Source: Pigoraptor vietnamica (lineage: Eukaryota > Opisthokonta > Filasterea). Taken from it: a stretch of DNA of 28,271 nt. The notes under the pieces were generated by a model, which saw only the letters and a list, made by a program, of their open reading frames with translations, was not told the DNA's origin and searched no databases. The DNA is taken from the NCBI GenBank assembly GCA_943704525.1, contig CALSCQ010002262.1, forward strand, positions 1-28,271. The letters run 5' to 3'. A program made the position numbers and the translations under genes. Every line of letters begins with the position of its first letter. Position 1 is the first letter of the stretch. Shown here piece by piece: positions 9,618 through 19,400 of this stretch.

Positions 9618-10189
9618 TTGTAACCGTTGTAACGCAAAATGAAAAGGTCTGGCGTTGGCTAATCTGGCGTTAGAGTGCCGCGAAAACAGGGACTGAAGTA
9701 CGCACGCTCAAAAACCGATGGTCTGTGCGCATCACATTTGCTGCCTCTTCACTCGGTATTCAGGGCACGAGTGTTGCGATGTGAGTGCGCGTGCGCGCCC
9801 GTGTGAGAAGGGCTCGGTCGAAGGGAGAGTTCAACGAATGAGCGACGCCGCGGTGGGTGTGCGTGTGCGTGTGTGCGAGAGTGCGTATGGTTGTGCGTGT
9901 GTCTGAGTGCGTGTGCGTGTGTGTGCGTGTGTGTGGGTGTGGGTGTGTGGGCCGGTGCGTGTAAGAGGGAGCTCGTCGTCGGGGCAGCTTCTTTCCACAG
10001 CGCTACGCCGCAACCACGGAAGACGCGGGGAGACAAAGGCGAACATTCTCGGCGGTTACAATAGATTCGGTAGAAGGGCGTGCAGTGTGCTATGTAGTGG
10101 GCTTATTGTGGATGGCTGATCTTCCATCCATGAAACCCCCACTGTACACCATACACGTTACGGTCTGTCCCATGTCCACTCATTCCACG
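9618..10189. promoter_or_regulatory. Intergenic region: promoter of the glycosyltransferase-like gene and 3' flank of the RBR gene
   Basis: 572 bases between two tandem minus-strand genes. The part next to 9617 should carry the promoter of the glycosyltransferase-like gene. On the minus strand its ATG is immediately preceded by two GTTACAA copies nine bases apart. A GT-rich tract occupies about 9855-9950. No credible ORF was seen; frames across the tract give only low-complexity peptides. Confidence 0.55.
9855..9960. repeat. GT-rich microsatellite, intergenic
   Basis: Interrupted GTGTGCGTGT-type repeat in the spacer between the two tandem minus-strand genes. It resembles the intronic GT tracts elsewhere in the window. 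Confidence 0.85.
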
Positions 10190-12772
10190 TTACGCAACGC
10201 TCTTCTCGCACAGTGCGCGCAGCCGCCGCCCGTCTACCTCCCCAAACGCGTCCCTGAACCGCTCGGCGACCGCAGCGACCGTCGCGCGCGCGTCGGGCGA
10301 TGCCGCCGCCACCACTTTCTTGAGGCAGTCCACGCCGAGCACTTCGGTGTACCGGCGCAGAACGCGGTGCGCGGCCATGTCGTGGAACACCTGCACGCAC
10401 GCAGCCTCCTCCCCGGGCGGCAGATCGTCAAGCCGTATCAGCGTCTTCCGCTCGAGGACCAGCCGGCCGTCGCCTGCGGGCCCGTGCACCGCGACGACGC
10501 GCACCTCCTCCCCGTGTTCGTACGCGTGCAGCGCCTGTCCGAAGAGCGTCAGCGCGAGGCGGCGCCGCGAGCGTGCACGCTCACTGGTTGTCTGCGTGGC
10601 GTAGTTTCCGTCGAGGGCCTGGCGCAGGTGATTAAAGGCCCTCTCCGTTGACTGCCGCGAGTCCGCGCGCTGCTCCTCGAACCGCATGCGCTCAAAGTGG
10701 GACACGGTGTCGTTGATGGCGGCGGCAGTTGCGTCGGACGCGTTGCGCGAGAATGCGAAGGTGCGGTGTGTGTGGATGAGGACATTGAGCGCCCTCCTTG
10801 CGTCGATGTGCAGGTTCTCCAAGGCATCGTCGCCTTCGTACCCCGGTATGCGGCTCATGCGGCTCACGGCGTCATCCAGCACTCGCTCAGCCGCCATCTC
10901 GGCCGCCGTCCTGGCGTCGTCCTCCACTTCCTCCTGCTCCTCCACAGCCGCTTCTACGCCATTCTCCGCCTGCATCGGCGCTGCCTCTCCGAGCGCAGCC
11001 GTGTAGGCGTGGAAGGCCTTTGCGACCGCCCGACGGAGCACCTGCGGGCCCGTCCCGTCGTGGTAGTTCTGCGACCACTCGATGAAGTGCCCGCCCCAGA
11101 GTGTCTCGCCGTCGTCGTACACGAGGTCTATCGCGGGGCCGAAGGGGTAGGGCCTCTGCATTCGGTAGCGCGCGTAACGGTAGACGGCCCGGTAGATGCG
11201 CACGGCCTCGTTGTGGCGCCTGTCGTCGTCGCACGTGGGCACGGGGATTGCATGGCAGAGGGCCAAGCTCGACACGTAATTCGGGCACGCCGGCTTTGCG
11301 AGGGGCGCGTAGGCATTCGCGCGCAATTCGGGCCCGCCGTGGTGCCCCGTCCACACGATGTTGTCCCTCTGATGCACGGCTATATCGGTGGGGACGACGT
11401 CCGTCCAGCACTGTTCGACGTCCGCCAGCGTGCGCAGCTCTCCTGTCTGCGCGTGCGCGAGGCGCAGCGCCTCACCTTCCCTGTGGGCGCGAAGAAATGC
11501 GATGACGGCCTCGTGCGCGTTGCCTATTTGCTTGCGGCGGCATACGTAGCACCACGACCGCCCGCACGTGTCGCAGCGCATGTTAGCGCAGTTGTCGTCC
11601 TTGCGGCCCAGGCGGACGGCGAGCCCGCTCTCCGCACACCACGGGCACTTGACGGCGGTCGCTTCGAACAGAAGGCGCGCGAAGGACGCGGCGACGGCGC
11701 GCGTGTTCGTGTCGTTCGGCGCCACTTCCGACATGAGCGTGGCCTTAAACTTATCCCCTGGCTTGGCGTAGAGCTCTGTCACGTGGGCAGGCTGAGCGCA
11801 CGACTGCACGTGCTGCGCGGCGGGGTTCGCGGCGTTGACGAGCGCGCAGCATCCTGTGCACAAGCGCGCGCCGCACCCGCACGTGACTACGACGGGCAGT
11901 CGGCCCCGTCTCTCACCGAGCATGTGCGTGCCGAGCACGTGGACGCGCGTGCATAGCCGCGCGGGGCACGCCACGACGATCTTGTTGCCCTGTGCGACGA
12001 GTGCGTTGAAGCGCCCCTCGCTGTTCCGCGACGCCTCGTGAAGTCGCTGCGCCAACAGGCGTGCCTTCATCTTGCCTGCGGCGTGCTCGAGCTTGCTGGC
12101 GTACTCCGCCTCGCCGGCCGCGCGCTTCCTGTCGATGGTGCGCTCGACGGCGGAGACCAGCGCGGCTAGCGACAGAGGACGAGTGCACGCAAAGTTGCAC
12201 AGCGCCGTCCGCACGTGCGGTTTGCTTGCCATATCAATCGCGCGCCCAGCGAAGCAATCGTCGCAAACGACAGTGCCGCAGCCCTCGCACACGGTGAGGT
12301 CGTCAGGAGTGTCCTCCATGCACGACACGCACGAAACCTTCAAAGTGCCGGGGGCGTTCCGCAGTTGCGCCACGGCGAGCGAGACGGCCCCATTGTCGAT
12401 GCGTTCAGTAGGTGCGGTGGACGACAGCTGGGCCCACACGGCGGGCGCGCCCTTGGGACCAAAGTACACGGCGCGGTCATCACGCCGCACGACAGCCGTA
12501 CCTGGCGTTGCTGTGGGAGCGCTTTGGGGTTCCCTATTCGCCGCTGGCTCCGAGACGTTATGGTGCATGTCATTTTGCTGATCGCTTTTGTCGACGGACA
12601 CTTCTGCCGGAGAGGCCGCATTAACAGCTTCGGTCCGCCTCCGCCGCCGCCGCCGCGTGCCGTCATCCTGTTCAGCGCGGCGCTTTCTCGATTGAGCTGA
12701 TGGTGGAACTGGCGTCAAAGTGCTCGGTGGCGGTGCCGTGGCCAATTCGAACAACTGCTCGTATTCATCCAT
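10190..12772 (-). CDS. RBR-type (RING-IBR-RING2) E3 ubiquitin ligase
   Basis: A single exon of 860 residues from the first in-frame ATG (MDEYEQLFE); the open frame extends upstream to a stop at 12872-12874 but has no earlier ATG. RING1 cysteines (numbered from this ATG) are C148, C151, C162, C165, C170, C173, C192 and C196. The IBR has its full ligand set: C269, C274, C298, C300, C305, C308, H321, C325. RING2/Rcat has C376, C379, then NCANMRC with C395 in the position of the catalytic thioester cysteine, followed by C400, C403, C408 and C411. RBR ligases take ubiquitin from an E2 on that cysteine and pass it to the substrate. A basic run (KRRAEQ...RRRRRRR, about 30-46) may be a nuclear localisation signal. 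The C-terminal half (about 430-860) matches no domain I recognise and includes an acidic Glu-rich stretch near 605-630. Neither the substrate nor a subfamily (parkin, HHARI, HOIP) can be named. Confidence 0.9.
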   Translation of the reverse strand: MDEYEQLFELATAPPPSTLTPVPPSAQSRKRRAEQDDGTRRRRRRRTEAVNAASPAEVSVDKSDQQNDMHHNVSEPAANREPQSAPTATPGTAVVRRDDRAVYFGPKGAPAVWAQLSSTAPTERIDNGAVSLAVAQLRNAPGTLKVSCVSCMEDTPDDLTVCEGCGTVVCDDCFAGRAIDMASKPHVRTALCNFACTRPLSLAALVSAVERTIDRKRAAGEAEYASKLEHAAGKMKARLLAQRLHEASRNSEGRFNALVAQGNKIVVACPARLCTRVHVLGTHMLGERRGRLPVVVTCGCGARLCTGCCALVNAANPAAQHVQSCAQPAHVTELYAKPGDKFKATLMSEVAPNDTNTRAVAASFARLLFEATAVKCPWCAESGLAVRLGRKDDNCANMRCDTCGRSWCYVCRRKQIGNAHEAVIAFLRAHREGEALRLAHAQTGELRTLADVEQCWTDVVPTDIAVHQRDNIVWTGHHGGPELRANAYAPLAKPACPNYVSSLALCHAIPVPTCDDDRRHNEAVRIYRAVYRYARYRMQRPYPFGPAIDLVYDDGETLWGGHFIEWSQNYHDGTGPQVLRRAVAKAFHAYTAALGEAAPMQAENGVEAAVEEQEEVEDDARTAAEMAAERVLDDAVSRMSRIPGYEGDDALENLHIDARRALNVLIHTHRTFAFSRNASDATAAAINDTVSHFERMRFEEQRADSRQSTERAFNHLRQALDGNYATQTTSERARSRRRLALTLFGQALHAYEHGEEVRVVAVHGPAGDGRLVLERKTLIRLDDLPPGEEAACVQVFHDMAAHRVLRRYTEVLGVDCLKKVVAAASPDARATVAAVAERFRDAFGEVDGRRLRALCEKSVA

Positions 12773-13435
12773 CGTCAGACGGGCGCGCGACCAGGCTGAC
12801 ACTGCCAGTGACTCGCCGTGCCCACGACGGCTGGGGGTGAGTAATGGCCCTTCAGTCGAATCCAACGTGCATCAAAAGTGGTTCGCAGCCCGTTTGTGTC
12901 GCTGTGGGCAGAGTGCTGGTGGGGCGTGCTTATATATGTTGTTAATGGGTTATCTCTGAAGCTTTAACGAGCTGACGTTTGCGTGACTGTTCGCTTTTTC
13001 ACCAGTGAGTGAACGGTGTGTAACAGGTAACATGAATCAATTGGTAACTGCCAAATATTTCTTACCCAAATATAGACATAGCGGGTTTTTCAAATTTCGC
13101 CGAAAGGATGTGTTGGATGCCTATTTTAGGTGCATTTCGAATTCTTTATTGCCTTGTATGTAAGGTTCCGGGGGGTGTGACTGCGCCTGTCAATGACCAA
13201 CGAGAAACACCGTCGCTTGAAAATCAGCCACATTGCGCGCACAACTTGCGAAGGCGCACGCTCGTGCTCTTACGAACGTGTTGCGTGTTCGGCAGAAAGG
13301 TGCTTGCCGCAGCACGGGATCTCTCTACGGTGAGTTGGACGCGCGGCTGAATTTGACAGTTGGATGCACTTGTCGCATCACACTCATCCGCTCCCTCTAT
13401 CGTAGGCACTGCCCTGTCGGCAATTCGCCGTAGTC
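12773..13435. promoter_or_regulatory. Divergent intergenic region between the RBR ligase and the giant secreted protein
   Basis: 663 bases, AT-rich between about 12900 and 13160 against a GC-rich background. On the minus strand a TATATAAG lies at 12936-12929, about 160 bases before the RBR ATG. Downstream of it, at 12872-12852, is a six-codon upstream ORF (ATG to TGA) that would sit in the RBR mRNA leader. Around 13020-13050, on the plus-gene side, GTAAC occurs three times. No protein-coding feature is supported. Confidence 0.6.
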
Positions 13436-16400
13436 ATGGCTCCGCACGGGGCTTTGTGGAGGTCCCTCGCTCTCGTGGCCATTGTGCTTGCAGCCGGCGC
13501 GCACGCTGATCCCGCGACTTTCTCGTATCCCGTGGGCGCCAACCCCGTCGGCGCGCACGGCGCAACGGCCTCGCTGACCCTTGATGTCGGCGCGTGCACC
13601 GACGGCCGCGGGAATGCGACCGGCACGGTGACTTTCCCCACGATTTCCGCGACGCCCGTCACGGACATGGCATTCGCTGTCGACTGCAACGCGCTCGCTG
13701 CGGGCACCGGCGCCATGTGGAAGGCGACAAAGGCGGGCTTTGCGGCGACGTGGAATCTGCCACTGGGAGGGCCCGCGCTGCCCCTCACGGACTGTGCGCT
13801 GCAATTCGACAATGTGCTCGACGGGGGCGTCGACAGGTCCCTCGTGACGGTCACGTGCTCCCTCGGCTCGGAGCTGCAGTTGATTGCGACGTACCCCGCA
13901 ATCGGCAACCCCAACATCGTGGCCAAACTGAAGACGAGCGCCTCGATCAGCCTCACCAATCTCATCGGGCGCGTCTCGGTCTTTGCGGATGCGCTGCCCG
14001 GCGGCGACATTGTGGACAGCGTCCTCGGGAAGGTGTTCTCGGGCATCTCCGGCGCCGTCGACGTCACTATCGACCCGCGCGGTCCTTACATCATCGCCAA
14101 GTCCGTTTTCACCGCGTTTGGACAGGCGGGCGCGACGCTCGACCTCTATCTCGGCAAGTTCCCGACGGAGAACGGGCCCATCCAGGGCGCGACGGCCATC
14201 TTTCGCCTGCCGACGACCGGCGCCGACATCCCCTCGATCCTCAAGCCCGTGTTTGACCTCTCCCTCGACGAGGCGCGCGTGTATCTCTCGAAGACGGCCG
14301 TGCGCGTTCTGATTAACGGCACGGCCACGGACGTCGACGCCGGCGTGTCGTTTGTGGGCATCCTGTCGCCCACGGGGACGTCGCTGACCGGGCTGCTCGG
14401 GCAGCTGGGCGGGTCGGACTTCAACAAGCAGTTGCAGGCGTCCAAGATCACTGTCAAGGGCGTCATTGCGAGCACGGTGACGCAAAAGTTTGTGGCCGAA
14501 CTCGCGGGAAATTTCGACGTGGCGAAGGGCGTTACGATCAAGAAGTTGTCGTTTGAGGTCGAGTCGACGGCGGCGCCGCCCTCAATCAAGTTTGGCTTTG
14601 GGGCGACGCTCGACGTGGGTGATGCCTGTGTGCAGTGCTGTGTGTCTGTGCGTGCATGTGTTGGAGTGGGCGTTTACGACGGGCGTGCATTGATTTTGAC
14701 TTTTTGTGCGCTGCGCTTGAGAGTGTGCGTGCGGCGTCTGAGTGCTTCCGCTGTGCTTGCACCGGTTTTGGTGTGTTGTGGGCTGCGCGTGCTGTCCATG
14801 TGTGTGTGCGGTGGCTGACATGACCAGCATGCGACAAGAACCCCGCTGCACTTATTGACGACGCCGTAACTGTCCCGCAGGTCATTTTCTCGAAGGGGTC
14901 GGCGAATGAGAAGCTCGTGACGTTCGAGGGAAAGATAACGATCGGCGTTCTCCCGGAGGGCGTCTCTCTGGACTTTGCGTTCTCCGCAAACAGCGCCACG
15001 CCGTGGAACAATCCCCTCGGCATCTCGGACCGTGTCTCGATCGTCTTCCCGCTCGTGCTCAAGATGGGCATTCTCATTACGCCCTCGCCCCCCTTCCTCG
15101 TCCCGAAGTCGTTTGGCGTCGCCGGCGGCATTATGATCGGCACGGTGCGTGAACGCCAGTACGCTCTCACGCACTCGCTCACGCACGCACCAGACAGTCC
15201 CACGTGCGCGCTTCACACCTCTTGCCCACATGCACTCGCTAATGCTGCACCCACATTTTAATCGCAGAACAACGCGACGGCCACGCGGGCGGACGTTGCG
15301 TTTGCGGCGGACCTCACCGACCCGACGAAGGACGTGATCAAGGTGGACGGGAAGAACATCAAGTTCAGCTCGATGGTGCAGAACATTGCCGGCTGCGACA
15401 ACTGCCTTGGGTTCTTTGCGCAGGTCATGGACTCGTACATGTCGTTCGGGAGCATCTCGGTCAGCTTCAACCCCAGCGGCGAGCCCGTCAACGTCGGCAC
15501 GGGCAGCGCGCAGATTATCGTGCAGCCGGGCCTCTTGATCGACATCACCGACATGAAGGTCTATTTCGTCTTCAACGTCCGGCGCGCCATCCTCAAGGCC
15601 AGCAAGGGCGGCGTCGAGGCGCTTGTCGACATGGCGCCCGTCGATTTTGCCGGCATCCTCACGATCAAGAAGTACACGGGCCCCGCGGCGGCGCGCCGTG
15701 CGATCGAAGCTGAGGACCCCGCTAGCGCGAGCCTCTTCCGCTGGAGCGAGCTGGCCGGCAGCGCCTGCGCACTCCTGGACGCTCCCGCCGCCGTCCCCAT
15801 GGAGTCGGCACAGGACGCCGTTGGTCCCGAGCACGTGCAGGAGCTGCCGCGCTCGCGTCGTCGCGCCTCTGCCCGCCGCAAGGGCCGCGAGGACGACCTT
15901 CCCCCGTTTGCCGAGGTCATTCTGCAGTCGACGCCGAGCGTTTACCTGCGCTTCGAGTCGTCGGACGGCGGCGTTCTGGTGAACTCTGGCACTGCGCCCG
16001 CGCGCAACTACACGGCGAGCATGCCGCTTGAGCTGGACGAGGGCTATCTCGGCAACGGCGCCATCCTCGCGCCCACGGCGACGGTCCCCTTCAGCATCAG
16101 CTCGCTCTCGGACGGCCACCCGACCTTTTCCGAGTTCTCGGTGGAAGCGTGGGTCTACTTTTCGCCCGACAACGCCGCGATCAAGGAGTCGCTGGTCATC
16201 TACGAGAGCGCCCCGTTTGTCGCGTCGGCCCCGCGGGCCGACCGCATCCGCGTGTCTGTGACGACGCGCGCGTCCATCGCCGTCGAACTCTCCGAGACGG
16301 AGGACTTTGTGGAGACGCGCGCGCTGACGGTCGACACGGGCGACTGGGTGTACGTCGCCGTAGTCGTCTCACTCTCGTCCATTCGCGTTTACATCAACGG

Positions 16401-19400
16401 GTTCGCGTCGGCCACCAGCGAGCGCCTCGCGGTAATTCCGCTCTACGGCGGCGCCGCCAAGCTGGGACCTTACTGGGGCGAGGGCACGCCGGACCCCGTC
16501 GTCGTGGACGAGTACGCTGTGTATGCGCACGCGCTCTCGCACGAGGAGGTGTGGGCGCACTACCAGGCCTTTGACGGCGCGGACGCATACTCGTGGGCGG
16601 TCGCCAGCCAGCTCCCCTCGGTCTACCAGCGCTTCGACAGTCTGGACACGGCGCCCGACGCCGGTGCGAGCGACTTTGGCAGCGGCAAGGCGCAGCCGAA
16701 CACGGACTTTGACGACGGCCTTATCGGAGACGCCCTCTCGCTGTCGACGGCGGCTGCGTCCGGGTACACGGTCCCCCCGGGCTTCCTCAACGGCGCGCAG
16801 CTGACGGTGGAGATGTGGGTCAAGGCGGACGCGAACATGAGCTGGGCAAACGCCCCTTCGCCCGTGTTGCTGCTTGACGGCCAGGACTCGCCGTACTTTC
16901 AGGGCGCCAAGATCGCGATCGCCATCAGCCAGAAGGGCACGCTCATGGCGCGCGTGGGCGACATGGCCCTGTTTGATTTCGAGGGGCGCACCATTGACCC
17001 CGACACGTGGACGTACGTGGCGCTGACGGTTGGCGAGACGGAAGTGAACGGGTTCCTCGACGGCGCGAACGTCGGCAGCTTCCCGTGGACACCCGCGCCT
17101 GTTCTGCTGGGCCCGTTTGCCGTTGGCTGCTCGAGCGACACGGACTGCGTGGGCACGTTTGTCGGCCTCATTGACGAACTCGTGCTCTATCCTAGCGAGC
17201 TCTCGGACGAGGCCATCTTCTCGCACTATGCCCTGCTCTCGCCGCCGTTTGAGGCACAGCTGTCCGGCGCCATTCTGCGCGATAGTCCGGACGTGTACCT
17301 CCGCTTCGAGGACGCCGGCGACGCCGACCTGCTGAACGAGGGCAACGAGGAGTATTCAGTGACGCCGAACTCGGAGACGCTGAAGACGGGCAACGACTCT
17401 GCGCCCATTCCCGGCGTGCGCGGGACGGCCGCCATCGGGACCGTCATGGGACCGCTCTTTTCGGCGGTGACTGGGGAGCAGTCGGACGCGTGCACGAGCG
17501 ACGGCATCGCGTTTGAGTTCTGGGGGCGCGACTTTGACCTCGCGAAAATCAACGGCATTGTGTTGTGGGGCACGCTCTTCCGCGGCGACAACTACGCGTT
17601 CGGCATGGACAGCGGCAAGCTTTCGTTGAGCGGCGGGATGAATGCGCAGATTGACGTCGCAGAGGCCACGCGCGCCGCCCTCCCGCGCGACGGCGACGGC
17701 GTCGAGTACACGCACTTTGCGCTCACGTGCAGCAAGGAAAGGCTCACGCTGATGGTCGACGGCAACATTATCGCGACGGCCCCCGTCGCAAGTGGGGGTT
17801 CGTCGTCCAAATTCATCTCGCACTACATCTCCTTTGGAACGACGGTCGAGTCGACGACGCCGACGCTCACCGCCGTCGACGAGTTTGCGTTCTACCGCAC
17901 GGCGCTCTCCCCCGCGCGCCTGTACAACCACTACGTTCGCGGTCGCTTCGGGGCCAAGTCTCGCGGCGTCGCCATTTCGAACCTCGACCCCCTCGTCTTT
18001 TTCCGCTTTGAGAGCACGTCGTCTCTCTCCAACTACGGGTCGCTGCCCCTCCCGGCAATCGATCTCGCGTCGAGCGACGCGGTGGTCGTCGGCCAACCGA
18101 GCGGCCCCCTACCCGACGACGGCATTACGCAGGAGGCGATGACATCGGCGCGGTTCTGGGGCAACCCTCTCCCTGTGCCGGGCACTGCGAACGCCGGGCG
18201 CTTCGAGGCGCTCACCGTCGACATTGCGTTCCGCCTCTTTGAGCTGCCGTGCGTTCCTGGGCACATGACGCTGTTCGCGGGCCACTTTGGGGGCGCGTGG
18301 ACGCACACCGGCGCCGTCTCTCTCGAGGTGATGTACGCGAACAAGAAGGCGTGGCTGCGCGCGACGGCCGTCGGCGCCGGGCAGGTCGACATGTTTGAGG
18401 TGCAGAAGGACGCCGTCTACGAGCTCACGCTGATTTTCGACGAGGGCGGCGTGTCGGTGTACGGCTTTGTGCCCGTGATTGGCATCACGCTCGTGCACCG
18501 CTCGCTCTGGGAGCCCTCGATCGACCCGTTCACGTTCACCATCGATGGCCTGCACCTCGGCGGTTCCCCCGCTGGCCAGTCGCTGAACGACATGGGCCTC
18601 TACGGCGAGATATCGCTGTTTGCTGTGTACGGCGACGCGCTCACCGAGGACGACCTCGTCCCCCGCAACTGGCAGGGCGCGACGGTCGACGCCGGCGACG
18701 AAGGCGATGGCATGGACGACGGGACGGACGGCGGGGTTGAGCGGCGCGAAGCCCTCTCCGTGTTTGCGTATTACGAGCGGAGCTACAGCGCGGACGAGGA
18801 CTACCTCGACGCCTCGGTGCAGCGCCGTGACGATCCCGCCCCCGTGGACGGCCCGCAGCTCGCGATCAAGTTCACGCCGACGGACCAATACTTCCGCGTG
18901 AACGGACAGGTGACGCTGCTCAAGACGATCGACGCGCGCCTCGTGCTGGACGTGCGTCAGACGGAGCTGTACGGCGAGGCCGGTTTCCGCCTGGGGAATC
19001 TCTTCTCGCTCACGTTTTTCCTGCGGTCGACGGGCTTCCCTGGCTCGGATGGCTTCAAGTTCACGCTGAACGGCACCTTCGAGCAGAACGTTTGGGCCGA
19101 GCTGAAGAAGGCGGGCGTCGCCGTCGCGCAGCAGTTTGCAGAGGCGGCCACGCAGCAGCTGGACTCTGCGAAGAACTCGATTGGCAACGCCAAGGCGAAG
19201 CTGGACGAGGCGAAGGCTGCCGTTGAGCGCGAACGCCAGCGCGTGCAGCAGAAGTTCACGGACGCACAGAACGACATTCGGTCGAAGCGCGACTCGTTGT
19301 CGTCGCTGCAGGCCTCATGCGACGACTACTGCGACAACTGCAAGTGGTACAAGCCATGGTGGGTGTTTGGCGCGTGTGTTGAGCGGCTTTGTGTTTGATT

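Noticed and set aside
8460-9623. 387-residue open frame on the plus strand
   Set aside because: Antisense to the glycosyltransferase-like exon; basic, low-information composition.
10697-11956. 419-residue open frame on the plus strand
   Set aside because: Antisense to the RBR ligase exon, whose zinc-ligand pattern proves the minus strand.
13397-14485. 362-residue open frame on the minus strand
   Set aside because: Exactly antisense to exon 1 of the giant secreted protein gene; Arg/Gly/His-rich shadow of GC-biased codons.
14674-16119. 481-residue open frame on the minus strand
   Set aside because: Antisense shadow that crosses two introns and the start of the LamG region of the plus gene; no recognisable motifs.
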